Source: Burkholderia ubonensis (GTDB lineage Bacteria > Pseudomonadota > Gammaproteobacteria > Burkholderiales > Burkholderiaceae). From it: a DNA stretch of 64,000 nucleotides. Each line of letters begins with the position of its first letter. Position 1 is the stretch's first letter. The notes beneath the pieces are model-generated. The model searched no databases. It worked only from the letters and a program-made list of their open reading frames with translations, and was not told the DNA's origin. This document shows positions 1-8,342 of this stretch, one piece after another. The position numbers and the translations under genes are program-made. The DNA lies in NCBI RefSeq assembly GCF_001718695.1, contig NZ_CP013421.1:682001-746000 (forward strand), given 5' to 3'.

Positions 1-418
1 GGTGGCCGAAGGTGCGGGTCGTGAACGACGCGACGGTGTGCTGCGTGACCTGCACGAACGTCATGTCGCGCACTTCGTTCAGGGCGTTCGCGGCGAAGCG
101 CACCACCGCGTACGCGAACAGCAGCCACACCGGCAGGGCCATCGGCTGGCGCGCGGCGCCGCCGAAGCCGTCGATGATCTCCTTGAGCAGCAGCGGCACC
201 GAGATGGCCGCCGCCTTCGCGAGCACGAGCAGCGCGACCGCGGCGAGCACACGCGCGCGGTACTGCCAGATCGCGCGCCACAGCTCCAGTGCGATGCGCA
301 TGCGCAGGCCGCGCCCGCGGCGGTCGCGGCCGGCTTCGCGCGCGCCGGCGCCGCGCGTGTCACGATCGTCGCCCGTGCCCCGAAGCAGGTCGTCGGTCCC
401 GTTGTTCCCGTTGGTCAT
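1..418 (-). CDS. Atm1-like ABC exporter, N-terminal part (runs off window)
   Basis: The frame begins with ATG at 418 and stays open to the window edge, giving 139 residues. A charged, Gly/Arg/Asp-rich leader of about 40 residues is followed by two hydrophobic segments at roughly residues 57-78 and 94-112. The second leads into the stretch NALNEVRDMTFVQVTQHTV, which is characteristic of the first transmembrane region of Atm1/HMT1-type exporters (mitochondrial and bacterial half-transporters that export thiol-conjugated or Fe-S-related compounds). The ATP-binding domain must lie beyond position 1. Assignment to the ABC exporter family is from the membrane domain only, so the substrate is unknown. 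The gene lies 47 bases downstream of the BON-domain gene on the same strand and could be cotranscribed with it. Confidence 0.72.
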   Translation of the reverse strand, partial: MTNGNNGTDDLLRGTGDDRDTRGAGAREAGRDRRGRGLRMRIALELWRAIWQYRARVLAAVALLVLAKAAAISVPLLLKEIIDGFGGAARQPMALPVWLLFAYAVVRFAANALNEVRDMTFVQVTQHTVASFTTRTFGH

Positions 419-465
419 GCGTACGATGTCGGTGTCCTTGGTCTATCGGTCGCGCGCATCGCCCG

Positions 466-1317
466 TCAATGGCGCGGCTCGCGGTCGGCGCCGTTTTCAT
501 CGCGGCGGGCGGACCCGGACTCCGGCTCGGGCTCGCGGGTGTTCGGGTTCGGCCGGGTCGGCGTGACCGTGCGTTGCGACGGACGCAGCACCTTGACCGT
601 GTCGTGTTCGCCGTCGCGACGCACGCGCACGCGGTTCTCGACGTCGCGCACGCCCATGCAGTCGTCGGAGAGATCCTCGATGTCGTGCTTCATCCAGCGC
701 GTCGGCACCGTGCCCTCAAGCACGACGCAGCCGTCGCGGACCTCCACGCTGACGTCGCTCACGTCGATCTCGAGCGCGCGCGCCAGCCGCTCGCATACGT
801 CCTCGCGAATGCGCTCGTCGGAACGCGTGTAGCCCTTCGGGCCGGTGCGTGCGCGCATCGCGCCGCCGCCGAAACGCGACAGGTCCGGCGCTTCGCCGGG
901 CCGGTCGCCGGGCCGGTCGCGTGCGTCGGGCGGGTCGTAGCCACGTTCGCCGCGGTAGCCCCCGGTACGCCATTGCGGTTCTCCGCCGCGCTCGCCGCCC
1001 GCGCGTTGCGGGTCGCGACGACGTTCGCCGTAGCCGCGGCCCGGCTCGCGCGCGCCGGCAGGCGCATCGCGCCAGCCGGCGCTGCGTTCTTCGGCCGGCG
1101 AACGCGCGGCGCGCTCGCTCCATTCGCTGCCCCAGTCCTCCGGGCCGACGTCCTCGCTCCTGAACCGGTGGTATGCCGATTCGTACGCTTCTTCCGGCCA
1201 CGGCGACGGCTCGTCGGTGATACCGCGCCCCACGCCCCGGTACGCGCGTTCGTCGCGCTCCTGCCAGTCGGACGAGCGACTACGGCCGCCCTGCCCTCCG
1301 GGATATCGTCGTTGCAT
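466..1317 (-). CDS. BON-domain protein with long low-complexity N-terminus
   Basis: The product has 283 residues. The first about 160 are low-complexity, rich in Arg, Gly, Glu, Pro and aromatic residues (repeated RGE/GYR-like motifs) and probably disordered. A BON domain follows at about residues 162-235, with the IREDVCERLARALEIDVSDV helix and the VSVEVRDGCVVLEGTV strand pair typical of the family. The tail is again charged and Pro-rich. BON domains occur in OsmY-like and membrane-associated stress proteins and are thought to contact phospholipid or other surfaces; no signal peptide is visible here. I chose ATG at 1317 because AGGAGA sits 7 bases upstream. The frame remains open further 5' only through a Thr-Pro-coding minisatellite, so a longer start is unlikely. 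Confidence 0.8.
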   Translation of the reverse strand: MQRRYPGGQGGRSRSSDWQERDERAYRGVGRGITDEPSPWPEEAYESAYHRFRSEDVGPEDWGSEWSERAARSPAEERSAGWRDAPAGAREPGRGYGERRRDPQRAGGERGGEPQWRTGGYRGERGYDPPDARDRPGDRPGEAPDLSRFGGGAMRARTGPKGYTRSDERIREDVCERLARALEIDVSDVSVEVRDGCVVLEGTVPTRWMKHDIEDLSDDCMGVRDVENRVRVRRDGEHDTVKVLRPSQRTVTPTRPNPNTREPEPESGSARRDENGADREPRH

Positions 1318-1798
1318 GGTGTCTCTCCTGGTTCGCGCCCGTTGCACGCACGGCCCGATGCCGCATCGCGGCGCGCGTCGATGCAAGGGTTGCAAGCTGC
1401 GTGCCGCATTGGTTGCGGCTGCGGCCAGCGAGGGCCCTTGCGGTGACGGGATCGACGTGGTTCTGGCGGTTGTCGGCGTGTTCGGCGTTCTCGGCGTTCT
1501 CGGCGTTCTCGGCGTTCTCGGCGTTCTCGGCGTTCTCGGCGTTCTTGCGGTTCTTGCGGTTCTTCCGGTTCCCAGCGTGCTCGGATGCCCGCGCCCCCGG
1601 CGCTCGCGCCAGCGGTCCCTACAAAAACGCCGGAGGCACGCCATTCAGATACCGCCGGCCCACGCGTCCCTGCACCAAGCCGTACCCGACCACCGCCACC
1701 TACCCCACCGGCCGCCCGTCATCGAAAGCCCCTACCCAGGCCGCACTATTTGCAACGCGATTGCAGTTTTTTCGCATGCACCGATCGCAAGCCGCCCG
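1318..1798. other. Gap of 481 bases without a convincing gene
   Basis: This stretch separates the BON gene from the small acidic gene, both on the minus strand. It holds the 9-bp minisatellite described separately. On the minus strand there is also a very short GTG-started frame of about 25 codons ending at 1619, with a GGGG run upstream. I recognise no family for it and do not call it a gene. The last 30 bases before 1799 include a T-rich run (TTTTTT near 1768), but no clear stem. Confidence 0.6.
1482..1571. repeat. 9-bp minisatellite, seven perfect and three diverged copies
   Basis: The unit TCGGCGTTC is repeated seven times without error from 1482 to 1544. Three diverged copies follow (TTGCGGTTC twice, then TTCCGGTTC) to 1571. 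Because the unit is a multiple of three it stays open in every frame, reading as a Val-Leu-Gly repeat on the plus strand and a Thr-Pro-Arg repeat on the minus strand. It lies 165 bases upstream of the BON gene start. Arrays of short identical units like this change copy number by slippage, so the count will probably vary between strains. Confidence 0.9.
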
Positions 1799-2146
1799 CT
1801 AGACCGACCCGGCATCCGGATCGTCGGTATTGCCCGGTTCGCTCAGCCGCTCGGTGTGATCCGGTTCGATGTCCGCATCTTCGTCGAGCCCCGCGTCGCC
1901 GTCCGCGGACGCGCGCTCGCCGGTACCCGCACGGTCCGTGTCGCTGTCGAGCGCCGCGTCGCCGCGTTCGAGCGCGTGCTGGTCGAGCGGCGAATCGACG
2001 TCGAATGCGTGACGCCGCGCGCCGACCGTATCGCTGCCGCTGTCCGACGAGTCGCTCGGCCCGAGCGCCCGTCCATCGCGGCCGCGTCGCTCGTTGTCCT
2101 CGTCGGGGCCGATCGGCTCATTGTCGGGGTCCAGTGTGCTGTTCAT
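1799..2146 (-). CDS. Small acidic hypothetical protein
   Basis: The product has 115 residues and is dominated by Asp, Glu, Ser and Gly with scattered Arg. Repeated short acidic stretches such as PDNEPIGPDEDNER and SDSSDSGSD suggest a soluble, intrinsically disordered protein. No domain, signal peptide or membrane segment is visible and I do not recognise the family. ATG at 2146 is preceded by GAGAGGG about 8 bases upstream; the open frame extends further 5' to 2281 but without a comparable ribosome site. It points in the same direction as the BON gene across a 480-base gap, so cotranscription is uncertain. The highly biased composition means it could also be a non-functional frame. Confidence 0.55.
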   Translation of the reverse strand: MNSTLDPDNEPIGPDEDNERRGRDGRALGPSDSSDSGSDTVGARRHAFDVDSPLDQHALERGDAALDSDTDRAGTGERASADGDAGLDEDADIEPDHTERLSEPGNTDDPDAGSV

Positions 2147-2401
2147 GTCGATGCCCTCTCGTAACGGTGAAGCGCCGCCGAAGGCCGCCGTACGGGCCGC
2201 AGCGGGCAGGTGGCAGCGCTGCGCAATCGGCATGCCGGGCCGGCCGCTCGCAGGGGGCACGCGTGATGCGCACCCATTCATCAGGGGAATTGAGTACCCT
2301 TATGGTTTCGACCGGGTCCATTCGATTCCAACAATTGCCGCAGCGGCGCACCCGGCGTCGGCCGGCCGCCGCTCGCGCGAGCCCTTTCATTAGCCGTTCC
2401 G

Positions 2402-3991
2402 ATGACACAAGACGACGCCATTTCCGACCCGCATCCGCCACTCGGCCCCGCCGATGCACGCGATCTCCTGCACCGCTTCGCCGAATTCCGGTTCGAGACG
2501 GTCGTCGGCGCGATCACCGACTACGCCGTATTCATGCTCGACCCGCAAGGCAACGTCGCCACGTGGAATCGGGGCGCCGAGCGCATCAAGGGCTATCTGC
2601 CGGCCGAGATCCTCGGCCATCATTTTTCGCGCTTCTATCCGCCCGAAGCGATCGCGGCCGGCCGGCCCGCGTTCGGGCTGCAGGAAGCGGTCGCGCACGG
2701 CGGCTTCGAGGACGAAGGCTGGCGCGTGCGCAAGGACGGTTCGCGGTTCTGGGCCAGCGTGACCATCACCGCGGTGCGCGGGCCGGGCGGCCAGCTGGTC
2801 GGCTTCATCAAGATCACGCGCGACATGACCGAGCGCAAGCGGCTCGCGGAACTCGAAGCGTCGACGCATCGGCTCAGCGTGTTCATCGCGATGCTCGCGC
2901 ACGAGCTGCGCAACCATCTCGCGCCGCTGCGCCATTCGGTCGGCGTGCTGCAGAGCCTGCCCGAGCCGGCGCCCGCGCTCGCGCAGTGCCGCGACGCCGT
3001 GCATCGCCAGGTCGGGCAGCTGACGCGGCTCGTCGACGATCTGCTCGACGTCGGCCGCATCACCGCCGGCAAGCTCGAGCTCGACACGGCGCCGGTGACG
3101 ATCCGCGATCTCGTGTGCCGTGGCGTGGAGAGCGTCCAGCCGAAACTGGCGGCGCGCGAGCAGCACCTGCGCGTCGACGTACCCGACGCGCCGCTCGTCG
3201 TGCGCGGCGATGCGGCGCGGCTCGTGCAGGTGCTGCACAACCTGCTCGACAACGCGTCGAAGTTCTCGCCATACGGCAGCCAGATCGACATCGGCGCGCG
3301 CATGGAGGACGGCGCAGCCGTGATTCGCGTCAGCGACCGCGGCATCGGCATCGCGCCCGGCGCGCTCGAGTCGATCTTCGACCTGTTCGACCAAGGCAAC
3401 GCCACCGGCACGCTCGCATCGGACGGCTTCGGCCTCGGCCTCGCGATCTGCCGGTCGTTCGTCGAACTGCACGGCGGCGCCATTTCCGCGGAAAGCGCCG
3501 GCCCCGGCCAGGGCGCGACGTTCGTCGTGCGGCTGCCGGCCGAGCCCGCCGACCAAGCAACCGCGCTCGAAGCGTCAGGCGCGCGCAGCATCGCGCCGCC
3601 CGCTGCCGAGCTGCTGCGCATCGTCGTCGTCGACGACAACCGCGACTCCGCCGATACGCTCGCCGTGCTGCTCGAAGTGAAAGGCCACGCGCCGCGCGTC
3701 GCGTACAACGCCGACGACGCGCTCGCGCTCGCGCGCGAGTTCGCGCCGCAGCTGATGCTCGTCGACCTGTCGATGCCCGACGTCGACGGCTTCACGCTGC
3801 TGCGCGAACTGCGCGCGATGGATACGCTGGCCGGCACGACCTGCGTCGCGCTGTCCGGCCATGCGCGGCCGACCGATCGTGCGCGCACCGCGAGCGAGGG
3901 CTTCGACGATCACCTCGTGAAGCCCGTCGAGATGGCGGTGCTCGACGCGCTGCTGGAGCGCGTCGCCCGCAACGCTCACGCGAACCGCTGA
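2402..3991 (+). CDS. PAS sensor histidine kinase with C-terminal receiver domain (hybrid)
   Basis: The 529-residue cytoplasmic protein has a PAS domain at about 30-145 (ITDYAVFMLDPQGNVATWN, then the PAC end ITRDMTERKRLAELE). A HisKA domain follows with phospho-acceptor His in AMLAHELRNHLAPLRHS (about 165), then a HATPase with the N box HNLLDNASKFS and the G boxes DRGIGIAP and GFGLGLAI. A receiver domain at about 405-525 carries the acidic pair in VVVDDNRDSA, the phospho-acceptor Asp in LMLVDLSMPDVDG and the Lys of LVKPVE. All catalytic residues are present. With no output domain, it probably passes phosphate to a separate partner. It has no membrane segment, so the PAS domain should sense a cytoplasmic cue. 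It converges with the copper-protein gene 4 bases downstream. Confidence 0.9.
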   Translation: MTQDDAISDPHPPLGPADARDLLHRFAEFRFETVVGAITDYAVFMLDPQGNVATWNRGAERIKGYLPAEILGHHFSRFYPPEAIAAGRPAFGLQEAVAHGGFEDEGWRVRKDGSRFWASVTITAVRGPGGQLVGFIKITRDMTERKRLAELEASTHRLSVFIAMLAHELRNHLAPLRHSVGVLQSLPEPAPALAQCRDAVHRQVGQLTRLVDDLLDVGRITAGKLELDTAPVTIRDLVCRGVESVQPKLAAREQHLRVDVPDAPLVVRGDAARLVQVLHNLLDNASKFSPYGSQIDIGARMEDGAAVIRVSDRGIGIAPGALESIFDLFDQGNATGTLASDGFGLGLAICRSFVELHGGAISAESAGPGQGATFVVRLPAEPADQATALEASGARSIAPPAAELLRIVVVDDNRDSADTLAVLLEVKGHAPRVAYNADDALALAREFAPQLMLVDLSMPDVDGFTLLRELRAMDTLAGTTCVALSGHARPTDRARTASEGFDDHLVKPVEMAVLDALLERVARNAHANR

Positions 3992-3995
3992 ACCC

Positions 3996-4329
3996 TCACG
4001 CCGCCATCGCCCGGCACATCGCCGCGCAGGCTTCGCAGGCCTGCGCGCAGCGCCGGCAGTGCTCGTGCGCATGGCGGCCGCATTCGGCCGCGCACGCATC
4101 GCACGCCTGCGCGCACAACGCGCACACTTGCGGCGCGAGCGTGCTGCGCCGTGCCATCGCGCCCGACGCGACGCGGCACAACTGCGCGCATTCGATGTCG
4201 AGCGCGATGCAGCGGGCCAACGGGTTCGTGTCGGATTCGGCGAGGCATCCGGCCGCACACGTGTCGCATGCGCGCGCATGCGTCGCACGCGGCGATGCAG
4301 TTGTCATAGGAAGCGTTCGTTTCGTTCAT
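3996..4329 (-). pseudogene. DUF326 four-helix copper-binding protein, frameshifted near its N-terminus
   Basis: Starting at ATG 4329, which has GAGGAG 9 bases upstream, the frame reads MNETNASYDNCIAACDACAR and then loses the family pattern. The neighbouring frame picks it up exactly where it should continue (RACDTCAAGCLAESDTNPL) and runs to the stop at 3996. The switch happens in a GC-dinucleotide run at about 4270-4277; restoring two bases gives a 111-residue protein with regularly spaced Cys residues (CxxxCxxC repeats) and a His-rich loop, typical of the DUF326 copper-binding four-helix bundle family. A shorter in-frame ATG at 4307 would give 103 residues but lacks the first Cys cluster and a good ribosome site. 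Either the gene is broken in this strain, it is phase-variable, or the run contains a sequencing error. It follows the alcohol dehydrogenase gene by 29 bases on the same strand. Confidence 0.8.
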
Positions 4330-4358
4330 CGCAGTACTCCTCGTGATGGTTGCATCGG

Positions 4359-5564
4359 TCAGGGCGTCAGCTTCACTTTCATCCAGCCGGGCTCGCGCAC
4401 GTCGAACGCGCGATACGCGTCGATCGCGTTGGTCAGCGGCTCGCGGCACGTGAGCACTGCGGCCGGGTCGAACGCGCCGCTGCGCACCAGCTCGATCAGA
4501 TGCGGCGTGATGGTCCGGTGATTGCAGTTGCCCATCTTGATCGTCAGGTTGCGGTTCATCGCCTCGCCGATCGGAAACACGCGGGCCTGCGCCGGATACA
4601 CGCCGATCACCGACACCGTGCCGGCTTTCGCGACCGCGCGCACGGCCCATTGCAGCACCTGCGACGGCCCGTCGCCCGGCACCCAGTTGCGGCCGTCCGG
4701 CTTGCGGCGCGGTGCCACCGCGTCGACTTCCGTGTCGAAGGCGCGCGCCGCGTCCGCATCGGCCGCCGCGGGCCCATGCGTGGCGCGCATCGCGTCGACG
4801 CCGACCGCATCGATCGCGCGGTCCACGCCGATCCCGCCGGTAAGCCGCAGCACCGCGTCGACCGGATCCTCCTCGGCGAAGTCGATCGTCTCCGCGCCCT
4901 GTGCGCACGCCATGTCGAGCCGCGACGCGATGCGGTCGATCGCGAACACGCGGCCCGCGCCCATCAGCTTCGCGCTCGCGATCGCGAACTGGCCGACCGG
5001 CCCCGCACCGAACACCGCCACCGTATCGCCCGGCTTGATCTCCGCGAGCTGGGCGCCGAAGTAGCCGGTCGGGAAGATGTCGGACATCAGGATCGCGCGG
5101 TCGTCGTCGATCGAATCGGGCAAGCGGATCAGGCTCGCATTCGCAAGCGGCGTGCGCGCGTATTCCGCCTGCAGTCCGTCGAATGCGCCGGTGTCGGCCG
5201 GACCGCCAAAGAACGCGGTGCCCGCGCGCGGGCCGCCCGGATTCGCGACGTCGCATTGCGCGGTGTAGCCGGCGCGGCAATACGCGCAGCTGCCGCACGC
5301 GATGGTCGACGGGATCAGCACGCGGTCGCCGCGTTTCAGATTGCGCACGTCGCGTCCGACCGCCTCGACGATGCCGACGCCCTCATGGCCCAGAATCGTG
5401 CCCGGCTTCATGCCGCCGAGCGTGCCGCGCACCATGTGCAGGTCGGTGCCGCAGATCGCGCTGGCCGTCAGCCGCACGACCGCGTCGGTCGGCTGCGCGA
5501 GTTGCGGGTCGGGCACCGTATCGATGCGGATATCGCCGATGCCGTGAAATACCACTGCTTTCAT
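4359..5564 (-). CDS. Zinc-dependent alcohol dehydrogenase (MDR family)
   Basis: This 401-residue medium-chain dehydrogenase has the catalytic zinc site (SAICGTDLHMVRG and GHEGVGIVE) and a structural-zinc cysteine cluster at about residues 95-112 (CGSCAYCRAGYTAQC). The Rossmann motif AVFGAGPVGQFA follows near residue 190. The sequence resembles the threonine-dehydrogenase/formaldehyde-dehydrogenase-like branch: the insert after the Rossmann fold is long and the length is somewhat above the usual 350. It should oxidise an alcohol or aldehyde-adduct with NAD(P); the substrate cannot be told from sequence. ATG at 5564 has a near-ideal AAGGAGG 8 bases upstream. The next gene, 29 bases downstream, is the copper-binding DUF326 gene, so the two are likely one transcript. 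Confidence 0.9.
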   Translation of the reverse strand: MKAVVFHGIGDIRIDTVPDPQLAQPTDAVVRLTASAICGTDLHMVRGTLGGMKPGTILGHEGVGIVEAVGRDVRNLKRGDRVLIPSTIACGSCAYCRAGYTAQCDVANPGGPRAGTAFFGGPADTGAFDGLQAEYARTPLANASLIRLPDSIDDDRAILMSDIFPTGYFGAQLAEIKPGDTVAVFGAGPVGQFAIASAKLMGAGRVFAIDRIASRLDMACAQGAETIDFAEEDPVDAVLRLTGGIGVDRAIDAVGVDAMRATHGPAAADADAARAFDTEVDAVAPRRKPDGRNWVPGDGPSQVLQWAVRAVAKAGTVSVIGVYPAQARVFPIGEAMNRNLTIKMGNCNHRTITPHLIELVRSGAFDPAAVLTCREPLTNAIDAYRAFDVREPGWMKVKLTP

Positions 5565-5763
5565 GTCAGGCCCTCCTTGTCGAAAGTGGGAACGGTCCGG
5601 GGACCGTCGCACTGTTCGAGCAAAGCACGCGCCTGTTGCGCGCGGGGGGCAACGCAGTGGAGTGATGCAGGTGAAACGTCGATCGCGAAGCACCGATTCA
5701 GCGGTCCATCGGCGGCACCGTGGTGATAACGGGCGCCGCCTGCCATCCGACGGGCGCGGCGGT

Positions 5764-6207
5764 TCAGGCCGTGTCGTGGTCGTGACGCGGATACCGGCGT
5801 TCCACGCTATGAGGCGTTTCGTCGGTGACGGGCTTGAGCGCGAAGCGACGTTCGGGCAACGTCTTTTCCGTATGGAACGCCTCGGGATACTCGACACGCA
5901 AGCGCTTGATGACATCGTCGAGGAGCATGCCGCCCTGACGCTTCGCCTCCTGCAGTTCCTTACGCGTCGATGCAGGCAGAAAGAACCCACACCCGATGTC
6001 GTTCTTCGTGTCACGCCCCTTGCTAGTTCTTGCGATTTCCGTTGGAACGGTGGCAGCACGTCGGCACTTCGCTGCGACGCAGGCCACACGTAGCGAAGCC
6101 CTTGAAATCCACGCGTGACATTCAAGGGCTTCCGGGTCGATCGTCGCCTTGCTTACGGGATCGACTTGAAAATCAGTGTACTGCGCGGTGTCGCGCGCAA
6201 CTGTCAA
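5764..6207 (-). CDS. Possible hypothetical protein (weak)
   Basis: An open frame of about 147 codons begins only at a TTG that overlaps the stop of the DUF1232 gene by four bases. The C-terminal half, about residues 75-135 (for example RKELQEAKRQGGMLLDDVIK), looks more like a real helical protein than a shadow frame, while the N-terminal half looks random. No domain, signal peptide or ribosome site supports it, and I recognise no family. An internal ATG (MLLDDVIKRLRVEYPEAF) could start a product of about 55 residues. I list it because nothing else explains these 440 bases, but it may be non-coding. Confidence 0.25.
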   Translation of the reverse strand: MTVARDTAQYTDFQVDPVSKATIDPEALECHAWISRASLRVACVAAKCRRAATVPTEIARTSKGRDTKNDIGCGFFLPASTRKELQEAKRQGGMLLDDVIKRLRVEYPEAFHTEKTLPERRFALKPVTDETPHSVERRYPRHDHDTA

Positions 6208-6473
6208 GCATCTTCAGGATGGGGCCGTGCCAACGTGCGACGCATCGACACAGGCAGCCCGAGGACGAGCATGTGGAGCGCCAACGGCACCAGCACGCCG
6301 TCGTCGACGAAACCCAGCACGGGCATCGCGAAGTTGAACGGCTCGAATGCGTACAGCGCGACAACCGCAAGCGCCGGAATCAGCCACACCGGACGATCCG
6401 GGTGAGCGAGCGCACCGTACAACACGCGCAGATCGTGTCGCGCAGTTTTCCAGAGCATCAGCAGACGCTTCAT
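6204..6473 (-). CDS. DUF1232 (YkvA-like) small membrane protein
   Basis: The 89-residue product begins with a basic amphipathic helix (MKRLLMLWKTARHDLRVLYG). The DUF1232 signature follows: DRPVWLIPALAVVALYAFEP, then PFNFAMPVLGFVDDGVLVPL, with the conserved FVDDG and two hydrophobic segments. Proteins of this family are small inner-membrane proteins of unknown function. ATG at 6473 is preceded by GGAGAA about 8 bases upstream. In the canonical family the central motif is P.D.IPDF.P..G..DD; here the DLIPD part is replaced by FEPFNF, a known variant. It lies 49 bases downstream of another small membrane-protein gene on the same strand. Confidence 0.8.
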   Translation of the reverse strand: MKRLLMLWKTARHDLRVLYGALAHPDRPVWLIPALAVVALYAFEPFNFAMPVLGFVDDGVLVPLALHMLVLGLPVSMRRTLARPHPEDA

Positions 6474-6522
6474 CGTGGGATTCTCCGTTATCGAGCCGGT
6501 ATCTTGATAGTTGCGCGTGCAT

Positions 6523-6750
6523 TCATTTTCGCGGCGCGACGTGAGCCGGCCGCGTCGCGTCTATGATATTCAGCATGACGTATTGTGCCACGGCGATCGG
6601 CAGCACCGCCGTGATCAACGCGACGATCTTGCGACGCCGGCTACGCCCGCCCTCAGGCCGCGCCGCGATACCCGTGTCCGGGCGCGAGTAGCTCAACGCC
6701 CGCAAGTCGCCGATTCCCTTGCTGTTGTCGTGCATCGCCTTCATCGGCAT
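6523..6750 (-). CDS. Small single-span membrane protein, unknown
   Basis: The 75-residue product has a polar N-terminus, a basic stretch (GGRSRRRKIV) and one membrane segment, ALITAVLPIAVAQYVMLNII, at about residues 44-63. The basic residues before the segment predict an inner-membrane protein with the N-terminus in the cytoplasm. No family is recognised. I chose ATG at 6750 (MPMKAMHDN) over the more upstream ATG at 6780 because GGAGAG lies 8 bases before it. It probably shares a transcript with the DUF1232 gene downstream. Confidence 0.55.
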   Translation of the reverse strand: MPMKAMHDNSKGIGDLRALSYSRPDTGIAARPEGGRSRRRKIVALITAVLPIAVAQYVMLNIIDATRPAHVAPRK

Positions 6751-7271
6751 CAGCGCTCTCCGTTCATGTCGTTCGTCCATGCGAGTTCATTGGATGCGAT
6801 GCGTCCAATTGCCGTTGTACATAAATCACTCGTGTCATTCTCTATACGGCCCTAACGACGCGCGGCTCGGCCGGTATGCAACGCCACCGACCGGCGTGCT
6901 TCATGCCGTATTGGTCGGCCCGACGTTAAATGCCGCACGGGTTCGGCATACCAGCAAGGGACTGAAACCATCGGACGCCCCGCCCGCCGAAGCTGCCCGG
7001 CCGAAGCGCACCGCCGATCGCGGCAACGGCTCCCGGCGGCCTCCGCATTCCCCCCCTCATGTTCCAAAGATCCGTCGAAACTGCTAGATTGCAGGCTCGA
7101 CGCTGTTACGCAGCGCGCGCAACGAAGCCGGGCGAATGCACAGCACCCGCCGCCCATGCGCGCACGACGTCCTTCATTCGCATGTCACACAGCCCAAAGA
7201 GAACCGTCGCATGACTCAGTCCAACCGTTCGTCTGCGTGTGCCGCGATCTGCGCGGCCCGCGCGTCCCGAC
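6751..7271. other. Intergenic region between divergent genes, about 520 bases
   Basis: Genes on either side point away from each other, so promoters for both should lie here. The part around 6780-6850 is noticeably less GC-rich and includes an imperfect inverted repeat, TTGGATGC/GCGTCCAA, at 6790-6808, which could be an operator. A 22-codon frame begins with ATG at 7211 and ends at the TGA overlapping the peroxidase start (ATGATTGA at 7272-7279); it may be a translational leader but I have no family evidence. Confidence 0.4.
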
Positions 7272-8342
7272 ATGATTGACCGCCAGCCCGCGATGCAGAC
7301 CGGCTCCCCGCTCCCGCAGGCCGTCCACAGTCCGATCACGCGCAGCGCGATCTTCGTCGTGGCAACCGTGAACCCCGGCGCCGGCCACGCGGACACGATC
7401 CGCGCGTGGTGCGGCGACATCGCCGCCCTCGTCCGCTCGGTCGGCAAGCGCGTGCCGTCCGGCAACCTGTCGTGCGTGTGCGGCTTCGGGGCCGATGCCT
7501 GGGATGCGCTGTTCGGCGCGCCGCGGCCCGCGTCGCTGCATCGGTTTCGCGAATTCGGCGCGGGGCAGCGCGTCGCCGTATCGACGCCCGGCGACATCCT
7601 GCTGCACGTCCGGGCCGACGCGATGGATCTGTGCTTCGAACTCGCGACCCAGCTGGTCGGGCGCCTCGGCGACGCGGTGCAGTTCGTCGACGAAGTGCAC
7701 GGCTTCCGCAATTTCGACCAGCGCGCGATGATCGGCTTCGTCGACGGCACCGAAAACCCGGACGGGCGCGAAGCGGTCGACTTCACCGTGATCGGCGACG
7801 AGGACCCGGAATTCGCCGGCGGCAGCTACGTGATCGTGCAGAAGTACCTGCACGACATGGCCGGATGGAATGCGCTTCCGGTCGAAACGCAGGAGCGCAT
7901 CATCGGCCGCACCAAGCTGTCGGACATCGAGCTCGACGCCGCGCTCAAGCCGTCGTCGTCGCACAGTTCGCTGACGACGCTGGTCGAGAACGGCGAGGAG
8001 GTGAAGATCCTGCGCGACAACATGCCGTTCGGCCGTCCCGGCGCGGGCGAGTTCGGCACCTACTTCATCGGCTATGCGCGCTCGCCCGCCCCGATCGAAC
8101 AGATGCTCGAGAACATGTTCGTCGGCCGGCCGCCCGGCAACTATGACCGGCTGCTCGATTACAGCCGCGCGGTGACGGGGTCGCTGTTCTTCGTGCCGTC
8201 GGCGGACCTGCTCGACGCACTCGCAACGCGCGCCGCACCGGCCGCCGATGCCGTTCAGCCGGCCGCCTCCCCGTCGACCGAGCCGGCTTCCGACGGCTCG
8301 CTGAAAATCGGATCGCTCAAAGGAACCCACCCGCATGAATAA
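7272..8342 (+). CDS. DyP-type peroxidase with encapsulin-targeting tail
   Basis: The 356-residue product is a dye-decolorizing (DyP) heme peroxidase. The family signature GFVDGTENPDG, with the catalytic distal Asp, is at about residues 156-166. A conserved proximal region with NMPFGRPGAGEFGTYFIGYA follows, carrying the distal Arg/phenylalanine region. The protein ends in a Pro/Ala-rich linker and SDGSLKIGSLKG, which matches the short C-terminal peptide by which cargo proteins dock inside family-1 encapsulin shells. The shell gene follows with an 8-base overlap, so the two are translationally coupled. Expected role: an encapsulated peroxidase acting on H2O2 with an unknown reductant. ATG at 7272 is chosen from the family alignment start; no strong ribosome site is visible, and ATG at 7293 is possible. 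Confidence 0.92.
   Translation: MIDRQPAMQTGSPLPQAVHSPITRSAIFVVATVNPGAGHADTIRAWCGDIAALVRSVGKRVPSGNLSCVCGFGADAWDALFGAPRPASLHRFREFGAGQRVAVSTPGDILLHVRADAMDLCFELATQLVGRLGDAVQFVDEVHGFRNFDQRAMIGFVDGTENPDGREAVDFTVIGDEDPEFAGGSYVIVQKYLHDMAGWNALPVETQERIIGRTKLSDIELDAALKPSSSHSSLTTLVENGEEVKILRDNMPFGRPGAGEFGTYFIGYARSPAPIEQMLENMFVGRPPGNYDRLLDYSRAVTGSLFFVPSADLLDALATRAAPAADAVQPAASPSTEPASDGSLKIGSLKGTHPHE

Noticed and set aside
1482..1571. Protein-coding Thr-Pro repeat as N-terminus of the BON protein
   Set aside because: Ribosome site AGGAGA places the start at 1317; upstream codons are unlike the rest of the protein.
6852..7157. Minus-strand frame of about 100 codons upstream of the peroxidase
   Set aside because: Cys/Arg-rich shadow composition and no ribosome site.
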